From positions 1 to 64,000 of the forward strand of contig CAZRTM010000005.1 of the NCBI GenBank assembly GCA_964602995.1: a stretch of 64,000 nt of DNA, written 5' to 3'. The notes under the pieces are model-generated. The model made no database searches, was not told the DNA's origin, and worked only from the letters and a program-made list of their open reading frames with translations. Position numbers and translations under genes: made by a program. Below, one piece after another: positions 51,119 through 59,612 of the stretch. The stretch comes from JAAYYY01 sp964602995. GTDB lineage: Bacteria > Chloroflexota > Anaerolineae > Promineifilales > Promineifilaceae. Numbering within the stretch: the stretch's first letter is position 1; the number at the start of each line of letters is the position of its first letter.

Positions 51119-52024
51119 ATGCAACGAATTCTGGGCATCATCATGATAGCCATCGGCGTTTCGGGGCTTGTATTGAGCTTTGCCGGTCTCATTGCCAGTC
51201 AACGGCTGGTTGACAATATCGGCACCGGGATAGAGGCGAATTTGACGTTGACGATTGAGAGCCTGGATACCGTGAACGAGACATTATTGCTGAGCAAAGT
51301 TACCGTCGGTCAGATGAGTGAGGCGCTGCTGGCGGTCGAGGAGACGGCAGATAACGTGGTTATTGCTATCAACGATACACAGCCGCTTTTGGAGCAGGCG
51401 TCCCAGGTTACGACTGAGGATGTGCCCGAAAGCATTGAAGCTTTTCAGAATACGCTCCCGGCGTTGACTGATGTGGCAGCCACGATTGACGATACGCTGC
51501 GTACGCTCAGCGCGTTCGGTTTTCAGCGCTCCATTCTGGGTGTGCCTCTGGGCTTTGACCTGGGCATCGACTATGATCCTGAAGTTCCGTTCGACCAATC
51601 AGTGGAGGACCTGGGCGCCAGCCTGGAGGGGATGCCTGATGACCTGCGCAGTTTGAAGCGGCATCTGGACCAGGCGAACCGTAATTTGAGCACAATCGGC
51701 GACAATATCGATACCATCTCCGGCAATCTAGGTATGATTAATGAGAACGTCTCTGAGGTGGAGCCGCTGATTGATGACTATCTGCTAATCGTCACCGAAC
51801 TGTCGGACTCGGCGCGCCAGACGCGATCCTTTGTGACCCAGCAGTTGGGCCAGGTCAAGATCATTGTGAGTATCATTGCCATCTGGCTGGGATTGGCCCA
51901 GTTTGCGCCTATTTACCTGGGGTGGGAGCTGTTGGTGCGCGGGCGTGGAACTGAGACCAGAACTGACACCAGAACTGAAGCCGTAGTCCTGGATGAGGAC
52001 AATGGCAAGGATGTGGTGTCGTGA
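51119..52024 (+). CDS. Two-span membrane protein with a helical extracytoplasmic domain
   Basis: A 301-residue protein of unknown function. Membrane segments are at about 4-26 and about 242-264, with the intervening 215 residues outside. That region is helical with heptad-like spacing (LTIESLDTVNETLLLSKVTV, NRNLSTIGDNIDTISGNLGM, VSEVEPLIDDYLLIVTELSD). Its layout recalls sensor or chemoreceptor-like helical bundles but there is no HAMP or signalling domain. The cytoplasmic tail has a short T-(E/D)-T-R repeat. A good AGGAGGG precedes it. Its stop overlaps the start of the next gene (GTGA), coupling it to the lytic transglycosylase lipoprotein. Confidence 0.7.
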   Translation: MQRILGIIMIAIGVSGLVLSFAGLIASQRLVDNIGTGIEANLTLTIESLDTVNETLLLSKVTVGQMSEALLAVEETADNVVIAINDTQPLLEQASQVTTEDVPESIEAFQNTLPALTDVAATIDDTLRTLSAFGFQRSILGVPLGFDLGIDYDPEVPFDQSVEDLGASLEGMPDDLRSLKRHLDQANRNLSTIGDNIDTISGNLGMINENVSEVEPLIDDYLLIVTELSDSARQTRSFVTQQLGQVKIIVSIIAIWLGLAQFAPIYLGWELLVRGRGTETRTDTRTEAVVLDEDNGKDVVS

Positions 52025-54609
52025 GTCGAATGGTTAGCCTGAGGCGCGGCTATCGCTGCCTCTTCCTACCGCTGCTCCTGCTTCTGTTGGCCAGTTGTGC
52101 CATGGAAGAGAAGCAGCCCGATTCACCAACGGAGGCGCCGGCTGTGTTACCCACAGATGGCGTCGAAGCAGTGGGTTTGGTGGCGACGCCAACCTTGCTG
52201 CCTCACCTGCCGACGAACACGCCAGTAAGCACGCCGGCGGGAACGCCAACGCCATCTCCTTCCCCCAGCGCCACGCCGGAACCAAGCCCGACGCCTTTGC
52301 CGCAAGAACGGCTGGAGCTGGCCCAGGTTTATCTTACCAACCACGAATTTGATTCTGCGGCGCGCGAGTTCCAGGCCAGCCTCAGCAGCCCTGGCGCCCT
52401 GAGCAAGGAGCAACAGGAAGAGGCGCTGTGGGGGTTGAGCCTGTCCTACCTGCGTGACAACCGCTTTGACGAGGCGCTAGATACGCTGAACCGCTACCGC
52501 GAGCTGGCTGGCGCCTCGACCGCGACGGAGGGACCAGGCGCGGGATCACAGCCGGGAGCAGCTTCCGCGGAAAGGGGTTCCACAAAAGAGGCGGAGGCGC
52601 TGTTCCACCAGGCAGAAGCGTATCGCAACATGGGCGACTGCGCACAGGCCGTCTCTAACTACGAGGATGCGCTGCAGGGGATGCCGGGTCTTGCTGCCTA
52701 CATCCATCCGCTCATTGCCCAATGTCGGCTGGCGCAAGGCGACACTCAGGGGGCGATTGCGGCCTATGAGGCAGCGGCCGCGGCGCCAGCCCACCGCCTG
52801 ACCACAGTGGAGACGCGCCAGGAGCTGGCGGCGCTCTATGCCCAGGAAGGCAATGTGACGGCGGCCATTGAGCAGTACGATGCCATTCACGACCTGGCGC
52901 AAACGGAGCTTACGCGGGGCCAGATGACTTATCTGGCAGGCAAAGCGCTCCTTGACAGTGGCGACCAGGTTGCTGCTTTTGAGCGGTTCATGAAGGGCGT
53001 GAACGACTATCCGCGCGCCTATTACAGTTATCTGGGGCTGGTGGAGCTTGTTGACGCCGGACAGCCTGTGGACCTATTCCAGCGCGGCCTGGTTGATTAT
53101 TATGCCGATGCCTTCCTGCCGGCTATTGCGGCGTTTGAGAGTTACATACAGAGCAGCCCGCAAGATTACCGGCCGGATACGCACCTTTATCTGGCCTGGT
53201 CTTACGAGGCGGTTGGCAATCTGGAAGCGGCTCTGAACCATCTGCAACTCTATGGCGCGATTAGCGATGAGTCTGGTGGTACGCCATATGCAGCTAAGGC
53301 AGCCCTGGAGCGGGGCAAGGTGTATGCGCGGGCCGGCCAGAACGAGAACGCGATGGCTGCCTATCAAGGGCTGATTGAAAGCTACCCGCAGACGGCCGAG
53401 GCGCAAGAAGCGGCGTGGTTGGCGGGGGTGCTGGCTGAGGGCATGGGCAATTTGGAGCAGGCTCGCCAGCTTTACGTTCAGTTGGCCCAGGCGTACCCTG
53501 ACCATGAACAGGCGCCGCGGGCGCTGTTTAAAGCGGGCATGATGGCCTATGGCAGTGGGTTGACGGCCGAGGCCCAGCAGGCATGGCAGACTCTGACCAG
53601 GGTCTATCCCGCCAATGAATATGGCGCAGCGGCGCTTATCTGGTTGATGCGCACACTGCCGGAGGACGAGGCCGAACCGTACGTCATTACAGCAACGCAA
53701 CTTTCGGGCGTGGGGTATTATCCGCTGCGCGCCGGGGAGCTGGCCCGAGAAGTTGAGCCATTTGCGCGCGAAGGGGAGCTGGCGTTGCCCGCCGGAGAGG
53801 ATGATGAGGAGACAGCCGCGGAACGGCGAGAGGCCGAGGCCTGGCTGGCTTCGTGGTTGGGTCTGGAGGAGGATGCGGTCAGTAGTGACCTTTCGCCGGA
53901 GCTGGCCCAGGACCCGCGCCTACTGCGCGGCGAGCTGTTGTGGCGGCTGGGTCTCTATGAGGATGGCAAACGAGAGCTGGAGGCGCTGCGCCAGGATTAT
54001 GCCCGTGATGCCGTTGCCAGTTACCAGCTTGCGCTGCGCTTCCGTGATATCGGAATTTATCGTTCTTCGATTATCGCTGCTGATTCAGTTCTGCTGCTAT
54101 CGGGCCAGAGCGTCTTTGAAGCGCCGCGGCTCATCGGGCGGCTCAGCTATCCCGTGTATTACAGCGACATTATCCTGTCCCTGGCCGAGAATTACGGATA
54201 CGATCCGTTGCTGCAGTTCGCGCTGGTCAGGCAGGAAAGTCTGTATGAGAGCTTTATCGCCTCTCACGCGGGGGCGCAGGGCCTGAGCCAGGTGATGCCG
54301 GCGACAGGTGAGTACATTGCGCAGCGATTGGGCCTGGCCGATTATGAAAATCAGGACCTCTACCGCCCGCGCATGGGGCTGGTCTTCGGCGCCTACTATC
54401 TGCAGGAGCAGTTGAACACCTTTGATGGCGATATCCCCGCGGCCCTTTCCGCCTATAACGCTGGCCCAGGAAACGCGGCGCGCTGGCACGCTGCTGCAGG
54501 AGATGATCTGGATTTATATCTGGAGACGGTCAATTTCTCCGAGACGCGCACGTACATTCAGCGCATTTACAGCGGTTACGTCATCTATCGTTACCTCTAC
54601 ACCGAATAA
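52021..54609 (+). CDS. TPR-containing lytic transglycosylase lipoprotein (Slt70-like)
   Basis: An 862-residue envelope protein. The signal peptide ends LLLLLLASC (Cys26, lipobox). A Thr/Pro/Ser-rich spacer (about 45-98) is followed by about 550 residues of tetratricopeptide-like helices (for example AQVYLTNHEFDSAAREFQAS and AEAYRNMGDCAQAVSNYEDA). The C-terminal lysozyme-like SLT domain has the catalytic Glu in FALVRQESLYESFIASHAGA, then QGLSQVMPATGEYIAQRLG and ALSAYNAGPGNAARW. It cleaves peptidoglycan to anhydromuropeptides. A GTG start overlaps the preceding stop; an ATG three codons later is an alternative. It precedes the three-paralogue array by 87 bp. Confidence 0.92.
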   Translation: MSRMVSLRRGYRCLFLPLLLLLLASCAMEEKQPDSPTEAPAVLPTDGVEAVGLVATPTLLPHLPTNTPVSTPAGTPTPSPSPSATPEPSPTPLPQERLELAQVYLTNHEFDSAAREFQASLSSPGALSKEQQEEALWGLSLSYLRDNRFDEALDTLNRYRELAGASTATEGPGAGSQPGAASAERGSTKEAEALFHQAEAYRNMGDCAQAVSNYEDALQGMPGLAAYIHPLIAQCRLAQGDTQGAIAAYEAAAAAPAHRLTTVETRQELAALYAQEGNVTAAIEQYDAIHDLAQTELTRGQMTYLAGKALLDSGDQVAAFERFMKGVNDYPRAYYSYLGLVELVDAGQPVDLFQRGLVDYYADAFLPAIAAFESYIQSSPQDYRPDTHLYLAWSYEAVGNLEAALNHLQLYGAISDESGGTPYAAKAALERGKVYARAGQNENAMAAYQGLIESYPQTAEAQEAAWLAGVLAEGMGNLEQARQLYVQLAQAYPDHEQAPRALFKAGMMAYGSGLTAEAQQAWQTLTRVYPANEYGAAALIWLMRTLPEDEAEPYVITATQLSGVGYYPLRAGELAREVEPFAREGELALPAGEDDEETAAERREAEAWLASWLGLEEDAVSSDLSPELAQDPRLLRGELLWRLGLYEDGKRELEALRQDYARDAVASYQLALRFRDIGIYRSSIIAADSVLLLSGQSVFEAPRLIGRLSYPVYYSDIILSLAENYGYDPLLQFALVRQESLYESFIASHAGAQGLSQVMPATGEYIAQRLGLADYENQDLYRPRMGLVFGAYYLQEQLNTFDGDIPAALSAYNAGPGNAARWHAAAGDDLDLYLETVNFSETRTYIQRIYSGYVIYRYLYTE

Positions 54610-54696
54610 ACATAAGCCCAATCAAGCGCCATGCCTTTTGACGTGTAGGAGCCGCCGCAAGAGACAATCTGTAGAAGAGAAAAGCGAAGCATTTCA

Positions 54697-56931
54697 ATGC
54701 CTGCGAATTTTGAGTGGCAGACAGAGGAAGAGCAAGAGGATATATGGGAGTTGCCTACACCTGCCCGGCCAAAGCGGCGCAGACGGTGGGCGGTTCCTCT
54801 GGCGCTGGCCTCGTTGCTGGCGATTGTTCTGTACACGGGTATTAGCAAGGCAAACCAACGCATCTCTGATGCCGAGGCGCAGGCCGCGGATGAGGTGCGG
54901 GCCAGCCAGAGCCTGGCGCGACAGGCCGCATTCAGCGCCGACCGCGAGCTGTTTGTGACTGTTCTTTCCGGAAGCAATCCGGCCTGGACGGAGATGCAGA
55001 ATTATCTGTTGCGGGAGAACTTACAGTTTGAGCAGGCAGGGCGCGCGCTAGGGTTGGAGCCACGGCCAGAACAGACCGAAGTGGAAGCAATCTCATTCAC
55101 GCCTGAGATGACTGAGGCTGAAGTGGTCTCGTTGCATAGCTACGCCACAAACGGCGGCCAGGAGCTGCAACTGGCGCAAAGCCGCATTTACCGGCGCGGG
55201 GGTGACCGCTGGCTGCTGTCGCCGCCGAAACGGGAATATTGGGGCGCGTGGGAGCGCTGGCAGGGACGCCATCTGGTGTTGCATTATCCAGCCCGCGATG
55301 TAGAACCAGCGCAGGAGCTGGCAGAGCGTTTAGATGCGGTCCTAATAAGGTTGTGCGCCGCAACGTTTGGCCTGAACTGTCCCGATGGTTTCGCCGTACG
55401 TGTGCGCCTGGAGAAAGAGCCGGATGCCTTGCTCATCGTCGATGAACCATTGGGCGCGCCGCTGGTGGCCGGTGAGATTGACCTGCCGACCTTTTCGCTG
55501 GTGGGGGTACCGGTCGATGATGGTGCACAAGATGCCCTTTTCAGGGCCTACGCCCAACAGGTTATCCCGACCGTAATCTCGGAACTGGTGCGTTATAACT
55601 GTTGCGACCATATTGTTTATTTCCGGGCAGCGTTGGACTGGCAGCTTCAAGAACTCGGTGTGGCGCGGTGGCCTTTGCAATATTCGCAATATGAGCGGCT
55701 GTTGGACGGGTCGGGTGATGAATGGCGGATGCTGGAGCGGACGTGGACTGCCGGCACGTTGCCTGCTGGCACGTTGCCTGGTCCAGAACGGCCAGAGCAG
55801 TGGTACGCTTATTCGCTGGTGGAATCGTTGGTGGCTGACGCCGGGCTGCGCGCTCCCTGGGAAGCGGCAAACCTGCAGCGGAACCTGAGCAAAGCGCCTG
55901 ACTTATTTACCTGGGTGCAGATGAGTCGAGATTATGAGACGGTCGACGCGCTACTCAGGCGGTGGCGCGCACACCTATTTGAGCGTCTGAATCGCCAGGA
56001 ATTGAGGGCTTCGCTGCCAGGACAGGATCTGCTGCTCAGCCGCTGTGCAGCAGATGGAAGCTCCCAGCATGTACGATATGATGCCCAGTCGGGCCGCTGG
56101 TTCCCAGCCGCTTCGCAAACCGGGCAGTGGGCGGAGCCACAGCATACGCTACCAGCCCCGGCGGCCATTGTAGCTCCGTCAGGCAATAGCGCTCTTTATC
56201 AGGATGGTGGCCGCATCCTGCGTGCGGTGGCGGGCACGGACCCGGTGGAAGTTGGTATTGGGATCCGGCCCTTCTGGCTGACGGCGGAGTGGTACGGGTA
56301 CATCTCTGACAAACAGCTCTTCCTGGCCCATATTAGCGATGACCAGCCACAGCATATACTCTCTTTGCAAGAGGTCTACGAGAAGATTTCTGGCGACCTG
56401 CTGCGACGACTGTTGGTGATCCGCATTCTGGCTGTGCCGGACGCGAGTGGGAATCTGGCGCTGCTTGTGGATAGCCCCTATGAAGATACGAACTATGTGG
56501 TGCTGCTGCGCGCGCAAGGTTCTGCCGCTTTACCTGATAGCCTGCGCAATGCTGAGGTCTCTGTCCTGTTCCAAACGCGAGGCAAGGTGCAAGAGACGGA
56601 CAGTATGCGCTTCTCGAACGATGGGCGCTGGCTGGCCGTGACCACGGTAGGGCGGGCCGCCGGTGGCTTCTACCTGTACGATATGGCGAGCCAGCGGCTG
56701 GCGGTTAATGCAGCCTCATATAGTGTTACTGGTTCCCCATCAGCGGTTTCGACGCAAAGCTGGTCCGAGGATGGGCGGTGGCTGGCATGGCTCACGGGAG
56801 AGCATGTGGAGCTGGTCTCGCTCAACACGGAGCAGGCCTACCGTCACTTTTTACCACTGCCTGAGGAGCTGGTTGTGGAAGCGGCCCAGTGCCCGGCGTT
56901 GGCCTGGGTTGGAAGAAGTGATGGGTCATAA
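54697..56931 (+). CDS. Tandem paralogue 1: single-span protein with propeller-like C-terminal region
   Basis: A 744-residue protein of unrecognised family and the first of three tandem homologues. The N-terminal cytoplasmic motif FEWQTEEE (5-12) precedes a basic stretch and a membrane segment (about 31-49). Next comes ADEVRASQSLARQA (64-77), LFVTVLSGSNPAW, and RWLLSPPKREYWG (171-183). A middle domain has a spaced cysteine pair (Cys220, Cys228) and a vicinal pair (Cys302-303) followed by an F/L-x-x-A/Q helix. SLPGQDLLLSRC opens the C-terminal half, with repeats of SxDGRWLAxx type (FSNDGRWLAVTTVG, WSEDGRWLAWLTG) typical of TolB/WD40-like propellers. It ends YRHFLPLPEEL...CPALAWVGRS. The bulk is extracytoplasmic. 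Confidence 0.75.
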   Translation: MPANFEWQTEEEQEDIWELPTPARPKRRRRWAVPLALASLLAIVLYTGISKANQRISDAEAQAADEVRASQSLARQAAFSADRELFVTVLSGSNPAWTEMQNYLLRENLQFEQAGRALGLEPRPEQTEVEAISFTPEMTEAEVVSLHSYATNGGQELQLAQSRIYRRGGDRWLLSPPKREYWGAWERWQGRHLVLHYPARDVEPAQELAERLDAVLIRLCAATFGLNCPDGFAVRVRLEKEPDALLIVDEPLGAPLVAGEIDLPTFSLVGVPVDDGAQDALFRAYAQQVIPTVISELVRYNCCDHIVYFRAALDWQLQELGVARWPLQYSQYERLLDGSGDEWRMLERTWTAGTLPAGTLPGPERPEQWYAYSLVESLVADAGLRAPWEAANLQRNLSKAPDLFTWVQMSRDYETVDALLRRWRAHLFERLNRQELRASLPGQDLLLSRCAADGSSQHVRYDAQSGRWFPAASQTGQWAEPQHTLPAPAAIVAPSGNSALYQDGGRILRAVAGTDPVEVGIGIRPFWLTAEWYGYISDKQLFLAHISDDQPQHILSLQEVYEKISGDLLRRLLVIRILAVPDASGNLALLVDSPYEDTNYVVLLRAQGSAALPDSLRNAEVSVLFQTRGKVQETDSMRFSNDGRWLAVTTVGRAAGGFYLYDMASQRLAVNAASYSVTGSPSAVSTQSWSEDGRWLAWLTGEHVELVSLNTEQAYRHFLPLPEELVVEAAQCPALAWVGRSDGS

Positions 56932-56984
56932 CGGGACCTGAAGCGCTTCCTTCACCTCACCTGCAAACTAGTATTGGAGAATCG

Positions 56985-59564
56985 ATGAGTTTCGAGTGGC
57001 AAACAGAGGAAGAACGCGCCTGGGAGGAGACGGTCGCGATGGAAACGGAACCGCGACGACCGTCCCGTGGCTCCTGGTTGTGGGTTGGGCTGCTGCTGGT
57101 TGTGGCAGGGGTGGGGCTCTATTTCGGCTGGCGCACGGTGCAAGAACGTGTGGAGGAAACGACGGAGCTGATCAAGAACGATGTGCGCTCCAGCCACCAA
57201 CTGGCGCGACAGGCTGCCCGACAGCGCGATGAAGAGCTGTTTGTCACATTGCTCTCGGGCCGCGAGGTGGGCTGGACAGAAGCGCAAAAAGAGCGGTTGC
57301 AACGCGGGCTGCTCTATGGCAACACGGCGCATATCCTCTATATGGAGCAGTTGGAGGCCAACCCGAACAGTGAAGTCACGCTCAATGCCGATCTGACAGA
57401 AGCGGTGCTGACGGCGGAAGAGCCTTTTATGGTGGACGCGGGTGACGGCCTGACGCAGACGGTGGTAATGACTCAGACCGCTGTTTACCGCAAGGGCAAC
57501 CACCGCTGGCTGCTCTCGCCGCCCACGGCTGAGTTTTGGGGCGAGCAGCGGACGGTGAGTGGTCAGATGCTGATTGTTGCTTATCCGGAACGGGATGAGG
57601 CGCTTGTGGAGCGGCTGGCGAAGGACATCGACGCCATTTTGCAGGAAATGTGCCTGACCTTCGTCACCTGTCCGCCACGGCTCATGGTGCGGCTGCAGCT
57701 AGCTACCAATCCCGACGCTGTTCTGCTCGCGGCGGACGCCAGGAACTATTTGCGCGGCGGCAACGAGCTAACACTGCCCAGCCCGACGCTGATTGGGTTG
57801 CCGGTCGATGAAGCCGCCTATCAGGCGCTGCTGCGCGGTTACGCCTCTTACATCGCTGCCCTCGTGCTTGTGGAGACGGCCGACTATGATTGCTGTGAGC
57901 AGGTCCGGTTTCAGCAGGCAATTGTCAATTTGCAGTTGGCGGAGTTGGGGTTGCGGCCAGAGCCGGTGGATACGGCTGATTTTATTAAGCTGGTAGATAG
58001 CCCGCCTGACCTGCAACGGCTTCGTTTCTGGTGGAATATGGATGAGCCGGTGACAATCGATGAAACGCTGGAGAGGGATATTGCAACGGGAAATCAGTTT
58101 CTGGAAGTGGAGATGTATTCGTTCATCCGCTTTTTGCAAAATTCCGGAGAGGCGGCTCCCGTTAGCCTGCGCGACATGCAATTCTCCCTCAGCCGCGAGA
58201 CCAGCTTCTGGAATTGGATAGCGGCGGCTACCGGTTACAGCAGCGAAGAGATAGGCTGGGTGGAGACGGAGTGGCTGGAGTACGTGCGGCAGCGGACACG
58301 GGAGGCTCAGGCAGCAATACGCTTGCCGGATGAGCTTGCATTGCCCGGACAGGATATTGTGGCGCTTTGTTCGCGGGCCACGGGCTTAGATGTCCAGCAC
58401 CTGGACCTGCAGAGTGGCGAGTGGCAAACGGTCATGGCCCTGGAGTTGCAATTTGGCATTCTGGTGCCTTTGCCCGGTGATGAGGGTTATATGGTGACCG
58501 CTGAACTGCCACAACAAGGAGAGAGCGGGCCGCTGTTCCGTTCCTGGCTTGTGCGAACTGGCCAGGAGCCGCTGCAGGTGGCCGGTAGTGGCGTTGACGA
58601 TCTGGTGATTTTCCCCTGGGATTATGCGGATTTAGAAGGAGAGCGGTTCTTTGCCTGGCGCTTCAATCCGCTGGGGAACGAAGCGCTCATGAATGTGTTA
58701 ATTGACCCCGATTCCTGCTCTGCTGATGGTTGTGAGTATGAGCCGGTGCCTGGTCTGCCCCTGTGGTCCCCGGACCGCGCGTCAATAATCTATAATAGTT
58801 CGGATGAATTAAAACTTTATCTGCAGCGACCAGGCGAGTCGACTTATGTGGATCTGGGTACAGGGCAGCAGCCAACCTGGCTGGATGAGGAAACGTTTGC
58901 CTATATGCGCTGGAGGAGCAACCAGAATGCGCAGACGATCATCGTGGGAACGCTGGATGATCCTGAAGCGCAGGTAATTCTCTCCCCCGAAATGCTCAGC
59001 GGCCTGGCGCCGGGGGGCACGGATGGCCGGGGTATGTCATTGCGTTGGATGGAAAAGGATCCTTATGATGACGACCGCATCCTGTTCATCGCCGCTCCTT
59101 TTGGACGAGGCGACAGCCACCTGTTTGAGCTGACGCGGCCAGATGGCTCTGTTTCCTGGGCTGAGGCTGAAGGTGAGGTGGAGGTTGGCTGGCTGGATAG
59201 CATTGAAGCTCAGCCGCGCGATGGTTGGTTTTATCAGACGCTGAAAGTGACGCAGCAACGCTGGTTGGTGTTGCCGGTCACTCCGGCAATTGGCGCCGCC
59301 GAGGGTTTTGTTGAGGATGGCTGGCTGCTCTATGACCTCCGCGAAGAGAAGCTGAGGTTGTTATCCTTCTCCGGCGGCGGCGATAGTTTCTGGGGTCCTC
59401 CGGCCGACCTCAGTGCCGACGGGCAATGGTTCCTGCATTCGATACCGGGCGCTTTGGAGCTGGTGGCGCCAGATTATCTGGTTGGCGGCCAGAAACCGTT
59501 TCGTTATTTCATCCCGCACGACTTTGCACAATGTCCAATGGCGGTCTGGGTCAACAGACCGTAG
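56985..59564 (+). CDS. Tandem paralogue 2 of the same family
   Basis: An 859-residue homologue of its neighbours and the longest of the three. FEWQTEEE is at 3-10, a membrane segment at about 31-49, and KNDVRSSHQLARQAARQRDE at 65-83 matches paralogues 1 and 3. LFVTLLSGREVGW, RWLLSPPTAEFWG (174-186), a cysteine pair in the CLTFVTC context, and a vicinal DYDCCEQ pair are conserved. ALPGQDIVALCSRA opens the C-terminal propeller-like region, which is longer here and includes PLWSPDRASIIYNS and DLSADGQWFLHSIPG. It ends FRYFIPHDFAQCPMAVWVNRP. It lies 53 bp after paralogue 1. Function unknown. Confidence 0.75.
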   Translation: MSFEWQTEEERAWEETVAMETEPRRPSRGSWLWVGLLLVVAGVGLYFGWRTVQERVEETTELIKNDVRSSHQLARQAARQRDEELFVTLLSGREVGWTEAQKERLQRGLLYGNTAHILYMEQLEANPNSEVTLNADLTEAVLTAEEPFMVDAGDGLTQTVVMTQTAVYRKGNHRWLLSPPTAEFWGEQRTVSGQMLIVAYPERDEALVERLAKDIDAILQEMCLTFVTCPPRLMVRLQLATNPDAVLLAADARNYLRGGNELTLPSPTLIGLPVDEAAYQALLRGYASYIAALVLVETADYDCCEQVRFQQAIVNLQLAELGLRPEPVDTADFIKLVDSPPDLQRLRFWWNMDEPVTIDETLERDIATGNQFLEVEMYSFIRFLQNSGEAAPVSLRDMQFSLSRETSFWNWIAAATGYSSEEIGWVETEWLEYVRQRTREAQAAIRLPDELALPGQDIVALCSRATGLDVQHLDLQSGEWQTVMALELQFGILVPLPGDEGYMVTAELPQQGESGPLFRSWLVRTGQEPLQVAGSGVDDLVIFPWDYADLEGERFFAWRFNPLGNEALMNVLIDPDSCSADGCEYEPVPGLPLWSPDRASIIYNSSDELKLYLQRPGESTYVDLGTGQQPTWLDEETFAYMRWRSNQNAQTIIVGTLDDPEAQVILSPEMLSGLAPGGTDGRGMSLRWMEKDPYDDDRILFIAAPFGRGDSHLFELTRPDGSVSWAEAEGEVEVGWLDSIEAQPRDGWFYQTLKVTQQRWLVLPVTPAIGAAEGFVEDGWLLYDLREEKLRLLSFSGGGDSFWGPPADLSADGQWFLHSIPGALELVAPDYLVGGQKPFRYFIPHDFAQCPMAVWVNRP

Positions 59565-59612
59565 AGCCAGCGTGGTCGCGTCGATAGTGGCCGTGCTGAG
59601 GTTAAGGGAACG